DNA of 64,000 bases, from NCBI RefSeq assembly GCF_000422865.1, contig NZ_AUGW01000012.1, positions 1 through 64,000 on the forward strand. The letters run 5' to 3'. This document shows positions 33,001 through 40,422 of this stretch, one piece after another. Numbering within the stretch: the first letter of the stretch is position 1; every line of letters begins with the position of its first letter. Under the pieces are notes generated by a model that worked only from the letters and a program-made list of their open reading frames with translations, did no database searches and was not told the origin of the DNA. Both the position numbers and the translations under genes were made by a program. The DNA comes from Oceanospirillum maris DSM 6286 (lineage in GTDB: Bacteria > Pseudomonadota > Gammaproteobacteria > Pseudomonadales > Halomonadaceae).

Positions 33001-34117
33001 GGATGCCGAGACGCTTCGGGTCTCTTTAAGCCTGCATAACGATAATTGGCGGTGCCGTGCGCTCTCAGATCTGGAAAAAGCCAGCTTTATGACTGATGAT
33101 AAGCGTAAAGCATTTGAACAGCAGGTACAGGAAGCCTGCGAGCTTTACGATGAATTTGATCAGACCTTTCAACAGCATATTTTACAAGCGGCCCGCCAAG
33201 GTAACCCCGATGCATTGGCCTTCAATGAGGCTTTCAGACACCCGGACTCCTTTACCAACCCGAGTTCTTATATCAAACGTTTACTTAAAAACGCCATCGT
33301 TAAAAACGATGTTTTACTCCAAGCTTGCATTAAGAACTTTTATCTTCAGCGGGATGACAGCTGGAAAAATGTAATTCTTGCTCAAGAACCCCATGAGCCT
33401 TTTGGGTTGACCGATTTGGCCAATGGAACAAGACCTTATTTACCGGAGCTGATACTCCCGCAGCATCATCAGGATATGACTGAAGTGCTGCCAGATCTGG
33501 AGCAGAAGCTATTTAAACAGATACTCAATACAAAACCTGATGTTTTACAGAAGTGGATTCCTATTCCCAAGCTTAGGCCTATGTTAATCGGGAATATTGG
33601 TGAGTGGCAGTTCAGCCTGCTTTTGCAAAGGCTTGGTATTAGCCCTTTAAGTCCTGATGAGGTATGTGAGCATCTTGGTGCAGCGTGCTATGAGAAGTTT
33701 GACTTTTACTTCCTTCGGGACGGACATCTATTGGCTGTTGATGTGAAAAACTGGCAGATGACGGGCAACAACCGAGAGCAAGGTCGGAATCTGTTCAGCT
33801 CAGCACATCAGAAACTATGCCAGGTTACTCAGGCTGTAGCTAAAAACCCGGCTATTTCAGATGTAAAAGCCGTCTATCTGAATACGCGATACAGTCGTAA
33901 CGCCCAAAATGATCGGTCAGAGCAGTGTGCTGACCAAGCGCTCTATTTTATGAACCTTTTTAAATCAGTGCCTTATTATCAGGATGCAGAGAAAAAACAT
34001 AAGACAAGGAATTACATCGCAGCGATCCATTATCAGTTGCGGGTGAATCCAGGGTTATTGGCCTTGTTGCCCAGGTTGGCTGATGACACAGAAACAGCAG
34101 TTCCACTTACCCATTAA
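30077..34117 (+). CDS. SF2 helicase with C-terminal PD-(D/E)XK nuclease, probable defence effector
   Basis: A 1346-aa protein. Walker A is DGTASGKT (53-60). Walker B is LVLDEEHDAY (around 345), a DExH-type box. Motif III is LLSATSGFPG (~627). Motif V-like FKGAGTGLN lies near 842 and motif VI-like IGRTERRD near 940. This order and spacing fit an SF2 helicase with a large insertion between motifs I and II. Near the C-terminus GEWQFSLLLQ (~1177), EKFDFYFL (~1210) and LLAVDVKNW (~1218-1226) supply the E, D and D-x-K of a PD-(D/E)XK nuclease. GAGGT lies 6 nt upstream of the ATG. It opens a two-gene operon, 27 bp from the next gene, inside an island of broken restriction genes and IS ends. I infer anti-phage or anti-plasmid function. 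It resembles no named defence helicase that I can place. Confidence 0.8.
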   Translation: MEPDSQEITDKFSYKPKKITPALKQEIDQARAEAGLFYRFDESEVPLLIQSQDGTASGKTYSVFKQYLDAVNPAVHAGEGHRNLVFITPLKSQIDLPAELLALAAEKQVRVLPFLSIADLEFIPWGQEPQGEKSNNTNRYRRWITQGKRLFGATSSVYIAFSRLDALLTGQLGIEQQIKAEYAAGALDSQDQLKDKLRDSRLSLVNQLRNTCLELLDAQGEEVDQLVDLVEKGKSQKGQLALEMLEHLFPFQIALYRRCILLATTKKFDGNVTLLRCNQEGHFTRSERPLDHLIGQKKTLKENPLGEIAQLPHTERLKALKEEYFPSDVSSPFLQRDIRFTLVLDEEHDAYQIFQESVTKVLLSENVQLPSLFAALHRVLEFVDGCAEDARALSYTPLKEYVDAIHAALKKCDLRTDFELKKLTRLFQNSLADIVVDGRNSEQVIALIGHVFSYQIQRFYREADLKRIRLRSHGRSSYTEIYVADEDSEAYQDDNFSLYEVYQTTTAVLAASAQLTKPGPIQNMLSQQEHSNHNNPLSVFIGTAQAIKGEARYLLAGKGDHDQLIDDFFTYFQPKTLFALSPRDRVKIQAKELKGWILLKFRMELIKELPEIALLRMLYQTKNTVMLLSATSGFPGTYNGQYSRPFLQAYSHDLGVAVRRRDTESASQLAHIRKLRTSFRPVDISIFNDEQLQLSPQISEPDFKSVYEYWLRLLSPYLTDIRRNRYHNREFIRHLQAILLAAYNQQHTLSIGLSSRVFSVLGRFVRDQLNSATPLKNIRQLDHRQQDEPPRVFEIKPFKGKNHIRVVLFDSMLNREDDVREYLKVDDTDVTLCMVSHFKGAGTGLNYYVTYPDPLQPFQVDFQNMSMVCGSYWSQVNQQTNHGCSRNTLANYITLLKHYAHSGIIRSIDDFDTDLLDSDSAQLLEREHCVEVFKTAMQTIGRTERRDAIMQSQIRLPYDVHLNAMRVFRDLEQYPDAETLRVSLSLHNDNWRCRALSDLEKASFMTDDKRKAFEQQVQEACELYDEFDQTFQQHILQAARQGNPDALAFNEAFRHPDSFTNPSSYIKRLLKNAIVKNDVLLQACIKNFYLQRDDSWKNVILAQEPHEPFGLTDLANGTRPYLPELILPQHHQDMTEVLPDLEQKLFKQILNTKPDVLQKWIPIPKLRPMLIGNIGEWQFSLLLQRLGISPLSPDEVCEHLGAACYEKFDFYFLRDGHLLAVDVKNWQMTGNNREQGRNLFSSAHQKLCQVTQAVAKNPAISDVKAVYLNTRYSRNAQNDRSEQCADQALYFMNLFKSVPYYQDAEKKHKTRNYIAAIHYQLRVNPGLLALLPRLADDTETAVPLTH

Positions 34118-34144
34118 ATTGTCAGTAACAGAGGATGTAACACT

Positions 34145-36259
34145 ATGACAGATTCAACTTTTGTACATCAGATTAGGATGGATGAAATGCAGTCATTTCT
34201 TCCCCTGGCAGAGGCCCCAAAAGCCCGGACTCAGCTGTTTGATCTGTCTGAACCGGTTGAATGTATGCTGGAAAAATTGCTGCAGCCAAAAGAGAGCAGC
34301 GAGTTGAGTATCGATATCTTGTTGCTCCCTTTTGCCAGAAAAGGCAGAGACTGGCCTGAATATATGAAACAGGCACATCAAACGATCCGAAAAGCAATAG
34401 GGTCTGCACTTGATACAAAGGTAAAGCCCAATTTTCAGTATCACACCCTGAGAATAAAAGAGTATTTTCTGGTGGTATATCTCTCACCCAAGCCTGATGT
34501 CACTCCGTCAAAGCTGCAGGAGTTTAAAGCCAAGGGCTTTGATCTTTACCGATTGGTTCAGGCCGTACTTGAGTTGCATCTGAAGCGCCGTCTGATTAAA
34601 GAAGCTGCAGATAATTTCGAGCTGGGTATTGTGGATTACAACAGCGAACTCTTTTTCGCAGCGGAAGTGCAGTCAGATAAAGCCAACAAAAGGGGGCATT
34701 TCTATGTAGATGCCCTTAGTTTTGAACTCTATTTTTCACCGGATTTTAAAGACCTGACCTTTGCGCTGCATGGTAAGTGTTTTCAGTCACAAACTCCGGG
34801 AGTGGGGCTGGTTTCCGGAGAGGATCGACTGCTGTTGACGAACAAAGAGACTCAGCAGATCTTAGAAATGGTCAGCACCACTCGCTTTGGGAAAAAACCT
34901 TATATGCGTTTTGCAACGCAAAGCTATTGGGGCTGCCGTAACCATGCTGAAAATCAGATTCAGCGCTATCTTTGCGATATTTTTGAAGAATATGAGATTG
35001 CCTTCTCACCCCGAATTTTTCAAGCAACACATCACTACAACCACTTTATTCAGAAGGCTAATACCCATTTAAAACGACCTCTGGTGCTGATTGATAACCT
35101 GGGGCATTACCCTTACGTCAATAGAGATGATGTTCTTGAAGAGCTTAAAAACAGTTTAGGTGCGACCGAAATTATCCAACCATTACCTATTGAGCAGCTG
35201 AACCCTAGCAGCAATTATCTGGTGCTCAACCACGAGATAAAATCTAACGGTTCTAGTGTAGTTATTACTGAAGCCTCAAAAAATAAAGGTGGAGCAGAGA
35301 GTAACAGTAAGAGCAAAATGGTTAATAGCTTTTGGCAAGCCTGGGAACATGTGGCAGGAAAAGGGAACGTGCATGACCTGGACTACTACAGCCAGCTGAA
35401 AGTACAGCGACTAAAAAAACCTAATTCGCATCTGCCATTGGTCCTTCAGGGTTGTAATCTTGGTTCTGATAAAAAGACAAACGCACTCAAGTCTCCAAAT
35501 ACTCACAAAACAGAAACTCTGGCAAACCAGTTATGGCTTAAAGAAGCAGTATTTTCCCATGGAAAAATTCACGGCTTTAAAGTTCCTGACAGTACCTACA
35601 TTTTGGTTTCTGTTCGCAAAACCAAACGTCAACGCGGTGGCCGTGAAAAAGTGCTTATCGCAGCCACCCGGGTTGAGTTTGCAGAGGGTATCCTGCATAT
35701 CGGTAGGCCCGATTATTTCGATTCTGAAGCAAAAGCAAGGGTTCACCTTAAGGCTTTTAAAGACAGTGTGGGAAAACTCTACAACGATAATTTCTACCTG
35801 ATTGATGAACAGCGTGAAGTTGTGATCTGCCGATATAACACCAATCGTGTGCCTGCGGTGATTGGCTCAGTAGATCGTTGTTCTATGGAAACAGCCAGGG
35901 GGGCCGACGGGCAGATCAGTAAGTCCATCAAACCGGATAAAAGCGTACTGCCATACTACTTAGCCCGCAAACCCAAAGAAAATAACCTTAACCAGTATCA
36001 ACAGCTTTTCATTCAGAAAAATGGCAATGAGGCTCTGGTGTTCTGTACACCAAAAAATCAGATCAAGCAGATGCCTGGCAAAAGAATTCTGACATATAAC
36101 TTTATTGGGCGTCGTTTTGATGGTCAGGAGGTTGACGTACTTCAGGAGCCGGCCGCGCAGCTGTTACTTTGTACCTATACTATGGATTTATTGAAACAGA
36201 AAGAGATCACGCAAAGCTCTCTGTTAGAAAAAATCTCGAAAATGATGCTGGAAAACTAA
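34145..36259 (+). CDS. 704-aa partner of the helicase-nuclease, family unknown
   Basis: A large soluble protein without P-loop, zinc motif or membrane segment. The N-terminal ~200 residues are mixed alpha/beta (IDILLLPFARKGRDWPEYMK, HTLRIKEYFLVVYLSPKPD). A central part has strand-like runs (PLVLIDNLGHYPYV, SSNYLVLNHEIKSNGSSVVI). The C-terminal third is beta-rich with a basic patch (TKRQRGGREKVLIAATRVEF) and ends with helices. AGAGGA lies 9 nt upstream of the ATG. It is co-transcribed with the helicase-nuclease. Helicase, REase and a ~700-1000-aa protein together recall the pPIWI-RE islands, so a divergent PIWI/RNase H fold is possible, but I see no motif that proves it. Function unassigned. 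Confidence 0.6.
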   Translation: MTDSTFVHQIRMDEMQSFLPLAEAPKARTQLFDLSEPVECMLEKLLQPKESSELSIDILLLPFARKGRDWPEYMKQAHQTIRKAIGSALDTKVKPNFQYHTLRIKEYFLVVYLSPKPDVTPSKLQEFKAKGFDLYRLVQAVLELHLKRRLIKEAADNFELGIVDYNSELFFAAEVQSDKANKRGHFYVDALSFELYFSPDFKDLTFALHGKCFQSQTPGVGLVSGEDRLLLTNKETQQILEMVSTTRFGKKPYMRFATQSYWGCRNHAENQIQRYLCDIFEEYEIAFSPRIFQATHHYNHFIQKANTHLKRPLVLIDNLGHYPYVNRDDVLEELKNSLGATEIIQPLPIEQLNPSSNYLVLNHEIKSNGSSVVITEASKNKGGAESNSKSKMVNSFWQAWEHVAGKGNVHDLDYYSQLKVQRLKKPNSHLPLVLQGCNLGSDKKTNALKSPNTHKTETLANQLWLKEAVFSHGKIHGFKVPDSTYILVSVRKTKRQRGGREKVLIAATRVEFAEGILHIGRPDYFDSEAKARVHLKAFKDSVGKLYNDNFYLIDEQREVVICRYNTNRVPAVIGSVDRCSMETARGADGQISKSIKPDKSVLPYYLARKPKENNLNQYQQLFIQKNGNEALVFCTPKNQIKQMPGKRILTYNFIGRRFDGQEVDVLQEPAAQLLLCTYTMDLLKQKEITQSSLLEKISKMMLEN

Positions 36260-36598
36260 TATTTTATCCTTACAAAGAATAATTTGAAATATTTAACTGT
36301 TCTAATGGAAAACAAAGAAATGGAATCAATCATTAACTATTTTATAAAAACCATTGAACCAGATGTTTTTCAGAGTTGTGACTTGCCGTACAAAAATGGG
36401 CAGAACTGCCAAGAGTGCTTTCAGCAGGGGGGTATGAAGATGGCTGGACTGAGTATATGTGCCACAACAAGAGCGCCTTGTACATCACAAAACTCTTCCC
36501 GGGTAGTGTTCAAAATTCTGTGCTTCCATACTGGCGATACTCTGATTTTTTGCCTTAAATTTCGGAACCCCAGTTACCAAATAGGTGTATTGACGTTT
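36260..36598. other. Gap after the helicase operon, with an IS256-type end
   Basis: 339 bp with no convincing gene. A frame at 36284-36655 starts with TTG, has no ribosome site and runs antisense into the next gene. The right part, from 36502, carries a degenerate IS256-family end (separate entry). The rest is AT-rich with nothing recognisable. Confidence 0.5.
36502..36527 (+). repeat. Orphan IS256-family terminal repeat
   Basis: GGTAGTGTTCAAAA followed by TTCTGTG matches the end of the IS256-family element at the left edge of the window (GGTAGTGTTCAAAAGTCTGTG on its minus strand): the first 14 bases are identical, then one difference, then six more matches. No transposase follows; the next gene begins about 70 bp on. 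It is either the remnant of a deleted IS copy or a mini-element end. Confidence 0.65.
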
Positions 36599-37288
36599 TT
36601 AATCTTTCGGTTGAGCAAGTCGCCATTTTTTCCCAGTTTTACTTACCCGAATTAGAGTGCCGTTTTTTATTAATGGGTTGGTGACTTCTTGAATCTCACG
36701 GAAGGTGATTTCGAGCAAACGGGCTAGCTCTTTTATCGTAATTGGCTGTTTTTTCAGTACTTTTTTGACTTCCTCTTGCCATTCATTTATCTGCTCAGCG
36801 CTAACTTTTGTAGATTGTTTTATCGCAGGTAAGGGGGTATTTTTTAGCGTTGTCGTCTGCTGATCTTGCTGAGAATAATCTGACAAATTCAAGGCTTTAA
36901 CCCCTGCCTCGATGGCAATTTTCGGGTCTGGCAGCTGAGGTAGTTCTAGGCAAACTAAAAGTGTTAACACGACTTGATGTCGATTACAGAGGCTTTTAAA
37001 CGCTTGAATGAGCTCTTGATCCTTGGTCAACAGAATAATGCGTTTGGTTGGGCCAAGTTCGGTCATCAATACCTGTGTCAGTACTGAGATCATATAAAAA
37101 TCGGCCTGATTTTTACCCACATCATAATCATCAAACAGCTGGGCATGTAACGGATAGCGGGAACACCATTTTCGAGCATTACTGCTGCGAGAGAAGACCA
37201 TAAAACAATTGCGCTGACCGCAACCCATCGGAAGTTGATTCAGTAGAAAACAGCCCACATTCTCTACATCAATAAACCAAATATCCAT
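36599..37288 (-). CDS. NYN/PIN-like domain protein with C-terminal winged helix
   Basis: A 229-aa protein. MDIWFIDVENVG gives the first acidic cluster of a PIN/NYN nuclease fold. QADFYMISVLTQVL and IILLTKDQELIQAFKSLC are at the places of the later acidic residues. A linker rich in Gln/Thr (~140-165) leads to a winged-helix-like C-terminus (VLKKQPITIKELARLLEITF, then NGTLIRVSKTGKKWRL). PIN/NYN domains cut RNA. The gene is convergent with the helicase operon; whether it works with it is unknown. No neighbour shares its strand closely, so it is probably monocistronic. Confidence 0.65.
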   Translation of the reverse strand: MDIWFIDVENVGCFLLNQLPMGCGQRNCFMVFSRSSNARKWCSRYPLHAQLFDDYDVGKNQADFYMISVLTQVLMTELGPTKRIILLTKDQELIQAFKSLCNRHQVVLTLLVCLELPQLPDPKIAIEAGVKALNLSDYSQQDQQTTTLKNTPLPAIKQSTKVSAEQINEWQEEVKKVLKKQPITIKELARLLEITFREIQEVTNPLIKNGTLIRVSKTGKKWRLAQPKD

Positions 37289-37589
37289 CGTTCCTCTTCC
37301 TTGTGGGTATTTTTGGCATTACTTTGAAATGCCTTGGTTAATCTTGTACGTTTAATTGAGATTTTAACAAAAACCTGACTATTGAAGCCAATTAAAAACA
37401 CTGTTTACCAGGAAAACAGATCACCATCTGTATTTTTCAGTCTTTTTTTACGCCATTCTTTCTGGCTGTTTTTTTATACAGTACTTTTGCTGAATATGAA
37501 TTTAGGTCATTTTTTTAGTTAAAAGGCCGTAAAAATCGGTTTTATCTTATATTTTGAGCGGTGAATCATTGTCTTAACCAATGGCCTGC

Positions 37590-37621
37590 CATAAAAAAAC
37601 CCCATGAAGTTACATGGGGTT
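37590..37621 (-). terminator. Terminator of the ArsR-family gene
   Basis: On the minus strand, AACCCCATG-6 nt-CATGGGGTT followed by TTTTT, 20 bp after the stop. The remaining sequence of the 352-bp gap (37289-37640) is AT-rich with no gene seen; it should hold the promoter of the NYN/PIN gene. Confidence 0.82.
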
Positions 37622-37640
37622 CCTTGTTTCTGATTCAAGA

Positions 37641-37970
37641 TCAGGGTCGGCAGTACATCTGGTGCAACATACGAATAATGCTACTCGCACGGTCGCCGTT
37701 GAGTGAGTAAAAAATAGTTTGAGACTCGCGACGAGTTTTTACTAACTCATCCCGGCGCAATACTGCTAAGTGCTGTGAAAGTGCAGACTGACTCAGATCC
37801 AATGATTCATTTAATTCGCTAACAGAAAGTTCTTTGCCTTCTAGGTAGCATAAAATCATTAGACGGTTTTCGTTGGCTAGGGCTTTTAGTAGTGCGGTAG
37901 CTTCCTTGGCATTATCTCGCATTGCCACTAGATCAACGTTTTCTTGGACTGATTCCTCGAACGTTGCCAT
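37641..37970 (-). CDS. ArsR-family regulator, YgaV/BigR-like
   Basis: A 109-aa winged-helix repressor: ATALLKALANENRLMILCYL, then VSELNESLDLSQSALSQHLA and VLRRDELVKTRRESQTIFYS. One Cys in the LMILCYL block and one in the C-terminal MYCRP match the two-cysteine arrangement of YgaV/BigR/SqrR proteins, which sense sulfide or persulfide by forming a Cys-Cys link. ArsR-type metal sites (CxCxxC) are absent. In those species the target is often a sulfur dioxygenase or rhodanese gene; here the nearest rhodanese gene is 6 kb away. Divergent from prpE across a 424-bp gap. Confidence 0.83.
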   Translation of the reverse strand: MATFEESVQENVDLVAMRDNAKEATALLKALANENRLMILCYLEGKELSVSELNESLDLSQSALSQHLAVLRRDELVKTRRESQTIFYSLNGDRASSIIRMLHQMYCRP

Positions 37971-38394
37971 CGTATATAACTCGCTAAACTAATTTAGTTG
38001 TAATTAATATTAGTATATTTTACGAAAATCAACAAATTATCAGTCTCATTTCTGTAAATGTAGGATTATAGAGTGTGTTACGCCTGCATGAAAGAAATCA
38101 TGCAGTTAAAATTTAATTGTCAACATATTATAGGGTCTGCTTTAGTATTAGTAAGGCCTTATGGTCAAGGTTGTCGACAGTGTAAACGACCGTAAACAGT
38201 TGTAAATAGGCTGTAAGGCTTGCTGTGTAAAGGTTTTTAGCCAAGTTCACCTTTTGTCTTAGTTTCAAAAGGGTCTTTATCCATTAGAGTTGTCGACGAT
38301 TTATGAGGGAAGGTGTCGACAATTGCTAATGCTTCTATCATTCGTGCCTTTCACTCGCTCATACACCCATAACAACTAAAAAGAGGTCTGCCAC
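37971..38394. promoter_or_regulatory. Divergent regulatory region of the ArsR gene and prpE
   Basis: Three TGTCGAC boxes lie here: TTGTCGACAG (38171-38180), TTGTCGACGA (38290-38299) and TGTCGACAAT (38314-38323). All carry the palindrome core of GntR-type operators. Between the first two, TGTAAA-like units occur at 38181, 38191, 38201, 38212 and 38226, close to helical phasing. A GTTGTAATTAATATTAGTAT stretch next to the ArsR gene could be that gene's own operator or promoter. No coding region is seen. Confidence 0.55.
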
Positions 38395-40293
38395 ATGACC
38401 TATCAGGCGCAATACGAAAAGTCTATCCAGCAACCCGAACAATTTTGGGCTGAAAAAGCTGCAGATATACCTTGGTACAAAAAACCGACTCAGATTCTTG
38501 GTAAGGATGATTTTGGCACCGACCGCTGGTTTATTGATGGCGAAATGAATACTTGCTATGCCGCTGTTGATTACCATGTTGAAAACGGTCGCGGTGAGCA
38601 GATTGCTCTGTATTACGATTCACCAGTTACCGATATTAAGCGTTCGATTACCTATAAAGAACTTCAGACAGAAGTATCTACCTTTGCCGGTGCATTAGCT
38701 GCGAAAGGGGTTGGCAAAGGTGATCGGGTTATTGTTTATATGCCAATGGTGGCAGAAGCTGTTGTTGCGATGTTGGCCTGCGCCCGTCTTGGTGCGGTGC
38801 ACTCCGTTGTCTTTGGCGGCTTTGCTCCCCATGAACTGGCTGTTCGGATTGATGATGCGAAACCTAAGGCAATAATTTCAGCGTCCTGTGGTATCGAAAT
38901 CCAGAAAGTTATTCCTTATAAGGAAATGGTCGATAAGGCGATCGGGCTTGCTGAACATAAACCCGATTTTTGTGTGCTTCTTCAGCGCCCGCAGGCAATT
39001 GCAGAGCTAATTGAAGGTCGTGATTTTGATTGGCAGGCATTAATGAATGATGCCGATCCCGTGCCTTGTGTCTCGGTTAAAGCAACCGATCCGCTTTATA
39101 TTCTTTATACCTCCGGTACGACAGGCAAGCCAAAGGGTGTCGTGCGTGATAATGGCGGTCATGCTGTCGCGCTTAAATACAGCATGAAAGCTATTTACGA
39201 TATGAACCCCGGTGAAGTCTTTATGGCGGCATCTGATGTGGGTTGGGTTGTTGGTCATTCTTATATTGTGTATGCGCCGTTGTTAGCGGGCTGTACCAGT
39301 GTTGTTTACGAAGGAAAGCCTGTTAGAACGCCCGATTGTGGTGCTTTTTGGCGCTTGATTGAAGAATATCAGATCAAAGGCTTTTTCACTGCACCGACCG
39401 CTTTCCGTGCGATGAAAAAAGAAGATCCAAACGGCGAAGAACTGAAAAAGTATGATATCTCTTGCTTGAAAAACCTGTTCTTGGCGGGTGAGCGTTTAGA
39501 TCCACCAACCTTCTTCTGGCTTCAAGAGCTTGTTGGTGTACCGGTTGTTGACCACTGGTGGCAAACCGAAACAGGTTGGGCTATCGCCGCGAACCAAATG
39601 GGCATTGAACCCCGTACACCAAAAGCTGGCTCGGCTACGGTTCCAACCCCAGGTTTTAATGTTCAGATTCTGGACAATAAAGGCGGCCAAATGCCAAAAG
39701 GCGAGCAGGGTAGTGTTTGTATTCAGCTGCCGATGCCTCCGGGTTGTTTGACAACGGTTTACGGTGATCCTGAGCGCTTTAAAAGCTCTTATCTTAATAC
39801 CTTTGATGGCTATTATTTAACGGGTGATGGAGGCTACATTGACGAAGACGGTTATGTTTTCATCATGGGTCGTACCGATGATGTCATTAATGTCGCAGGC
39901 CACCGTCTTTCCACTGGCGAAATGGAAGAGATTATTGCTTCCCATGAAGGTGTCGCTGAATGTACCGTTATTGGTATTAATGACGAGCTAAAAGGTCAGC
40001 TACCGGTTGGGTTGGTTATCACTAAAGATGGCTATAACATTGATGAGGCTACCCTGGAAGCAGAATTAGCTGCGTTGGTTCGTAAAGAGATTGGTGCCAT
40101 CGCTTGTTATAAGCAAACGATGGTGGTTGATCGATTGCCTAAAACCCGTTCAGGTAAAATTCTGCGGGGGATTTTACGCTCAATTGCTGATGGTAAATCT
40201 TACCAAGTACCTTCAACCATTGATGATCCTGCAAGCTTACCTGAGATTGAATCCATTATGGCTGACCATAAAATTGGTGTGGCAGGTCAATAA
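38395..40293 (+). CDS. prpE: Propionyl-CoA synthetase (PrpE-type acyl-CoA ligase)
   Basis: A 632-aa AMP-forming acyl-CoA synthetase. ATP-binding loop YTSGTTGKPKGVVRDNGGH (~236-254), VGHSYIVYAPLLAG (~285), the adenylate site DHWWQTETGWAI (~388) and YYLTGDGGYIDEDGY (~475). The C-terminal PKTRSGKILRG carries the Lys that is acetylated in the Acs/PrpE family. The RDNGG and GHSYIVY signatures favour propionate (PrpE/ACSS3) over acetate, but acetate use is possible. It converts the acid, ATP and CoA to acyl-CoA and AMP. No other prp genes are adjacent. The TTGTCGACAA-type boxes upstream suggest GntR-family control. The gene for the acetyltransferase that could silence it lies 11 kb downstream. Confidence 0.92.
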   Translation: MTYQAQYEKSIQQPEQFWAEKAADIPWYKKPTQILGKDDFGTDRWFIDGEMNTCYAAVDYHVENGRGEQIALYYDSPVTDIKRSITYKELQTEVSTFAGALAAKGVGKGDRVIVYMPMVAEAVVAMLACARLGAVHSVVFGGFAPHELAVRIDDAKPKAIISASCGIEIQKVIPYKEMVDKAIGLAEHKPDFCVLLQRPQAIAELIEGRDFDWQALMNDADPVPCVSVKATDPLYILYTSGTTGKPKGVVRDNGGHAVALKYSMKAIYDMNPGEVFMAASDVGWVVGHSYIVYAPLLAGCTSVVYEGKPVRTPDCGAFWRLIEEYQIKGFFTAPTAFRAMKKEDPNGEELKKYDISCLKNLFLAGERLDPPTFFWLQELVGVPVVDHWWQTETGWAIAANQMGIEPRTPKAGSATVPTPGFNVQILDNKGGQMPKGEQGSVCIQLPMPPGCLTTVYGDPERFKSSYLNTFDGYYLTGDGGYIDEDGYVFIMGRTDDVINVAGHRLSTGEMEEIIASHEGVAECTVIGINDELKGQLPVGLVITKDGYNIDEATLEAELAALVRKEIGAIACYKQTMVVDRLPKTRSGKILRGILRSIADGKSYQVPSTIDDPASLPEIESIMADHKIGVAGQ

Positions 40294-40330
40294 AAAGATC
40301 TGATCATTTCAGATAAAATGGCCTCATCAG

Positions 40331-40357
40331 AAAAACCGATCCTAGTGATCGGTTTTT
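40331..40357 (+). terminator. Terminator between prpE and gor
   Basis: AAAAACCGATC-5 nt-GATCGGTTTTT, able to work in both directions. Confidence 0.85.
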
Positions 40358-40422
40358 CTATTTGTTAGTGCTTAAATACCCTGTGATACACTGCATAAAA
40401 TGTAAATGATTAGGAATGTAAT

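Noticed and set aside
36284-36655. 123-aa frame after the helicase operon
   Set aside because: TTG start without ribosome site, overlaps the NYN/PIN gene in antisense, runs through the IS256-type end, and has no protein-like pattern.
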